6,337 nucleotides of DNA from positions 1 to 6,337 of the forward strand of contig CAMDHL010000136.1 in NCBI GenBank assembly GCA_945898105.1. The letters run 5' to 3'. The first letter of the stretch is position 1. Every line of letters begins with the position of its first letter. A program made the position numbers and the translations under genes. The notes under the pieces were generated by a model, which did not search any database, was not told the DNA's origin, and saw only the letters and a program-made list of their open reading frames with translations. This DNA comes from Comamonas sp. lk (GTDB lineage: Bacteria; Pseudomonadota; Gammaproteobacteria; Burkholderiales; Burkholderiaceae_C). Shown piece by piece: positions 5,471 through 6,337 of the stretch.

Positions 5471-6337
5471 ATGGCACATTACGACACGACCGCCCCCTAT
5501 CCCCGCGACCTGATCGGCTACGGCCGAAATCCCCCGCATCCGCAGTGGCCTGGTAAAGCGCGCGTGGCGGTGCAATTTGTGCTCAATTACGAAGAGGGCG
5601 GCGAAAACAGCGTGTTGCACGGCGATGCCGGCTCCGAGCAGTTTTTGTCTGAGATGTTCAACCCCGCCGCCTTTCCTGACCGCCATATCAGCATGGAAGG
5701 TATTTACGAATATGGCTCGCGCGCCGGGGTCTGGCGTATCTTGCGCGAATTCGAAAAACGCAAGTTGCCGCTGACGGTGTTCGGCGTATCCACCGCCATG
5801 CAAAAACACCCCGAGCTGTGCTCTGCATTTCAAGAGCTTGGCCACGACATTGCCTGCCATGGTTTGAAGTGGATTCATTACCAGAACATCGACGAAGCCA
5901 CCGAGCGCGCCCACATGCATGAGGCCATGGACATACTGCGCGACTTGTGCGGCGAGCGCCCTTTGGGGTGGTATACGGGGCGCGACAGCCCGCGCACCCG
6001 CCGCCTGGTGGCCGACTACGGCGGCTTTGCCTACGACAGCGACTACTACGGCGACGACCTGCCGTTTTGGATGCAGGTGCAAAAAACCGATGGCACCGTG
6101 GTACCCCAACTCATCGTGCCCTACACCCTGGATTGCAACGACATGCGCTTTGCGCTGCCGCAAGGCTATTCGCACGCAGACCCCTTTTTTCAGTACATGA
6201 AGGACAGTTTTGATGCGCTCTACGCTGAAGGCGACCCGCAAGGTGACAACGCTCCCAAGATGATGAGCGTCGGCATGCATTGCCGCTTGCTGGGACGGCC
6301 TGGCCGCATCACCGCTTTGCAGCGCTTTTTAGACCAT
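5471..6337 (+). CDS. puuE: PuuE allantoinase, 3' end cut by the window
   Basis: This is an allantoinase of the polysaccharide-deacetylase-like (NodB fold) type that opens allantoin to allantoate. It is unrelated to the classical amidohydrolase allantoinase. The window holds 289 codons, and the family is a little over 300 residues, so only a short C-terminal part is missing. Recognisable blocks are YPRDLIGYGRNPPHPQWPG (residues 10-28), VLNYEEGGENSVLHGD (37-52), SMEGIYEYGSRAGVWR (74-89), GHDIACHGLKWIHYQ (124-138), GERPLGWYTGRDSPRTRRLV (161-180), YDSDYYGDDLP (188-198) and SVGMHCRLLGRPGR near the edge. The ATG at 5471 is the only ordinary start, because a stop lies in frame at 5435. It has no evident Shine-Dalgarno. 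Divergence from uraH and a shared palindrome suggest co-regulation. uraD often follows puuE and may lie just outside. Confidence 0.95.
   Translation, partial: MAHYDTTAPYPRDLIGYGRNPPHPQWPGKARVAVQFVLNYEEGGENSVLHGDAGSEQFLSEMFNPAAFPDRHISMEGIYEYGSRAGVWRILREFEKRKLPLTVFGVSTAMQKHPELCSAFQELGHDIACHGLKWIHYQNIDEATERAHMHEAMDILRDLCGERPLGWYTGRDSPRTRRLVADYGGFAYDSDYYGDDLPFWMQVQKTDGTVVPQLIVPYTLDCNDMRFALPQGYSHADPFFQYMKDSFDALYAEGDPQGDNAPKMMSVGMHCRLLGRPGRITALQRFLDH

Noticed and set aside
5420..6280. 286-codon minus-strand open frame opposite puuE
   Set aside because: puuE on the plus strand is unmistakable, and the opposite frame is a codon-usage shadow rich in His/Ala/Val without recognisable motifs.
1..6337. 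CRISPR array, insertion sequence, rRNA or tRNA gene
   Set aside because: No regularly spaced repeats, transposase-like protein, terminal inverted repeats or conserved RNA core were found on either strand.

Overview
The window looks like chromosomal DNA from a betaproteobacterium, most likely Burkholderiales and perhaps Comamonadaceae. This is inferred from protein style, moderate-to-high GC and gene content; no phylogenetic marker gene is present. The core is part of an oxidative purine (urate) degradation cluster. It is carried on both strands and has a small toxin-antitoxin module at the left edge.

Layout, left to right. Positions 1-662 (+) hold a near-consensus sigma70 promoter followed by a Phd/YefM-type antitoxin and a RelE/ParE-type toxin that overlap by one base. 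Positions 706-739 hold a candidate intrinsic terminator for the leftward operon. That operon, transcribed on the minus strand, reads xdhC (4248-3433), puuD (3380-2094), a 5'-truncated LivG-type ABC ATPase (about 2041-1463) and an intact LivF-type ABC ATPase (1466-750). Diverging from xdhC is a rightward gene for a proline-rich lipoprotein with a TonB-C-like end (4292-4996). It converges on uraH (5376-5023, minus strand). uraH in turn diverges from puuE (5471 to the window edge, plus strand) across a 94-bp spacer that contains a palindrome suited to a shared operator.

Functional logic. XdhC matures xanthine dehydrogenase, which makes urate. PuuD is a membrane, cytochrome-c-linked urate oxidase that converts urate to 5-hydroxyisourate. 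UraH hydrolyses that to OHCU. PuuE opens allantoin to allantoate. The xanthine dehydrogenase subunits and the OHCU decarboxylase (UraD) are not in the window and may lie beyond its edges. The two Liv-type ATPases in the same operon suggest that a branched-chain-amino-acid-type ABC importer once served this pathway. The LivG-like subunit has lost its whole N-terminus, including Walker A, and no permease or binding-protein gene sits beside it, so the importer looks decayed by a deletion abutting puuD.

I see no new defence system, CRISPR array, IS element or RNA gene. The items most worth following are the broken transporter junction, the uraH-puuE palindrome, and the unrecognised lipoprotein with a duplicated linker.
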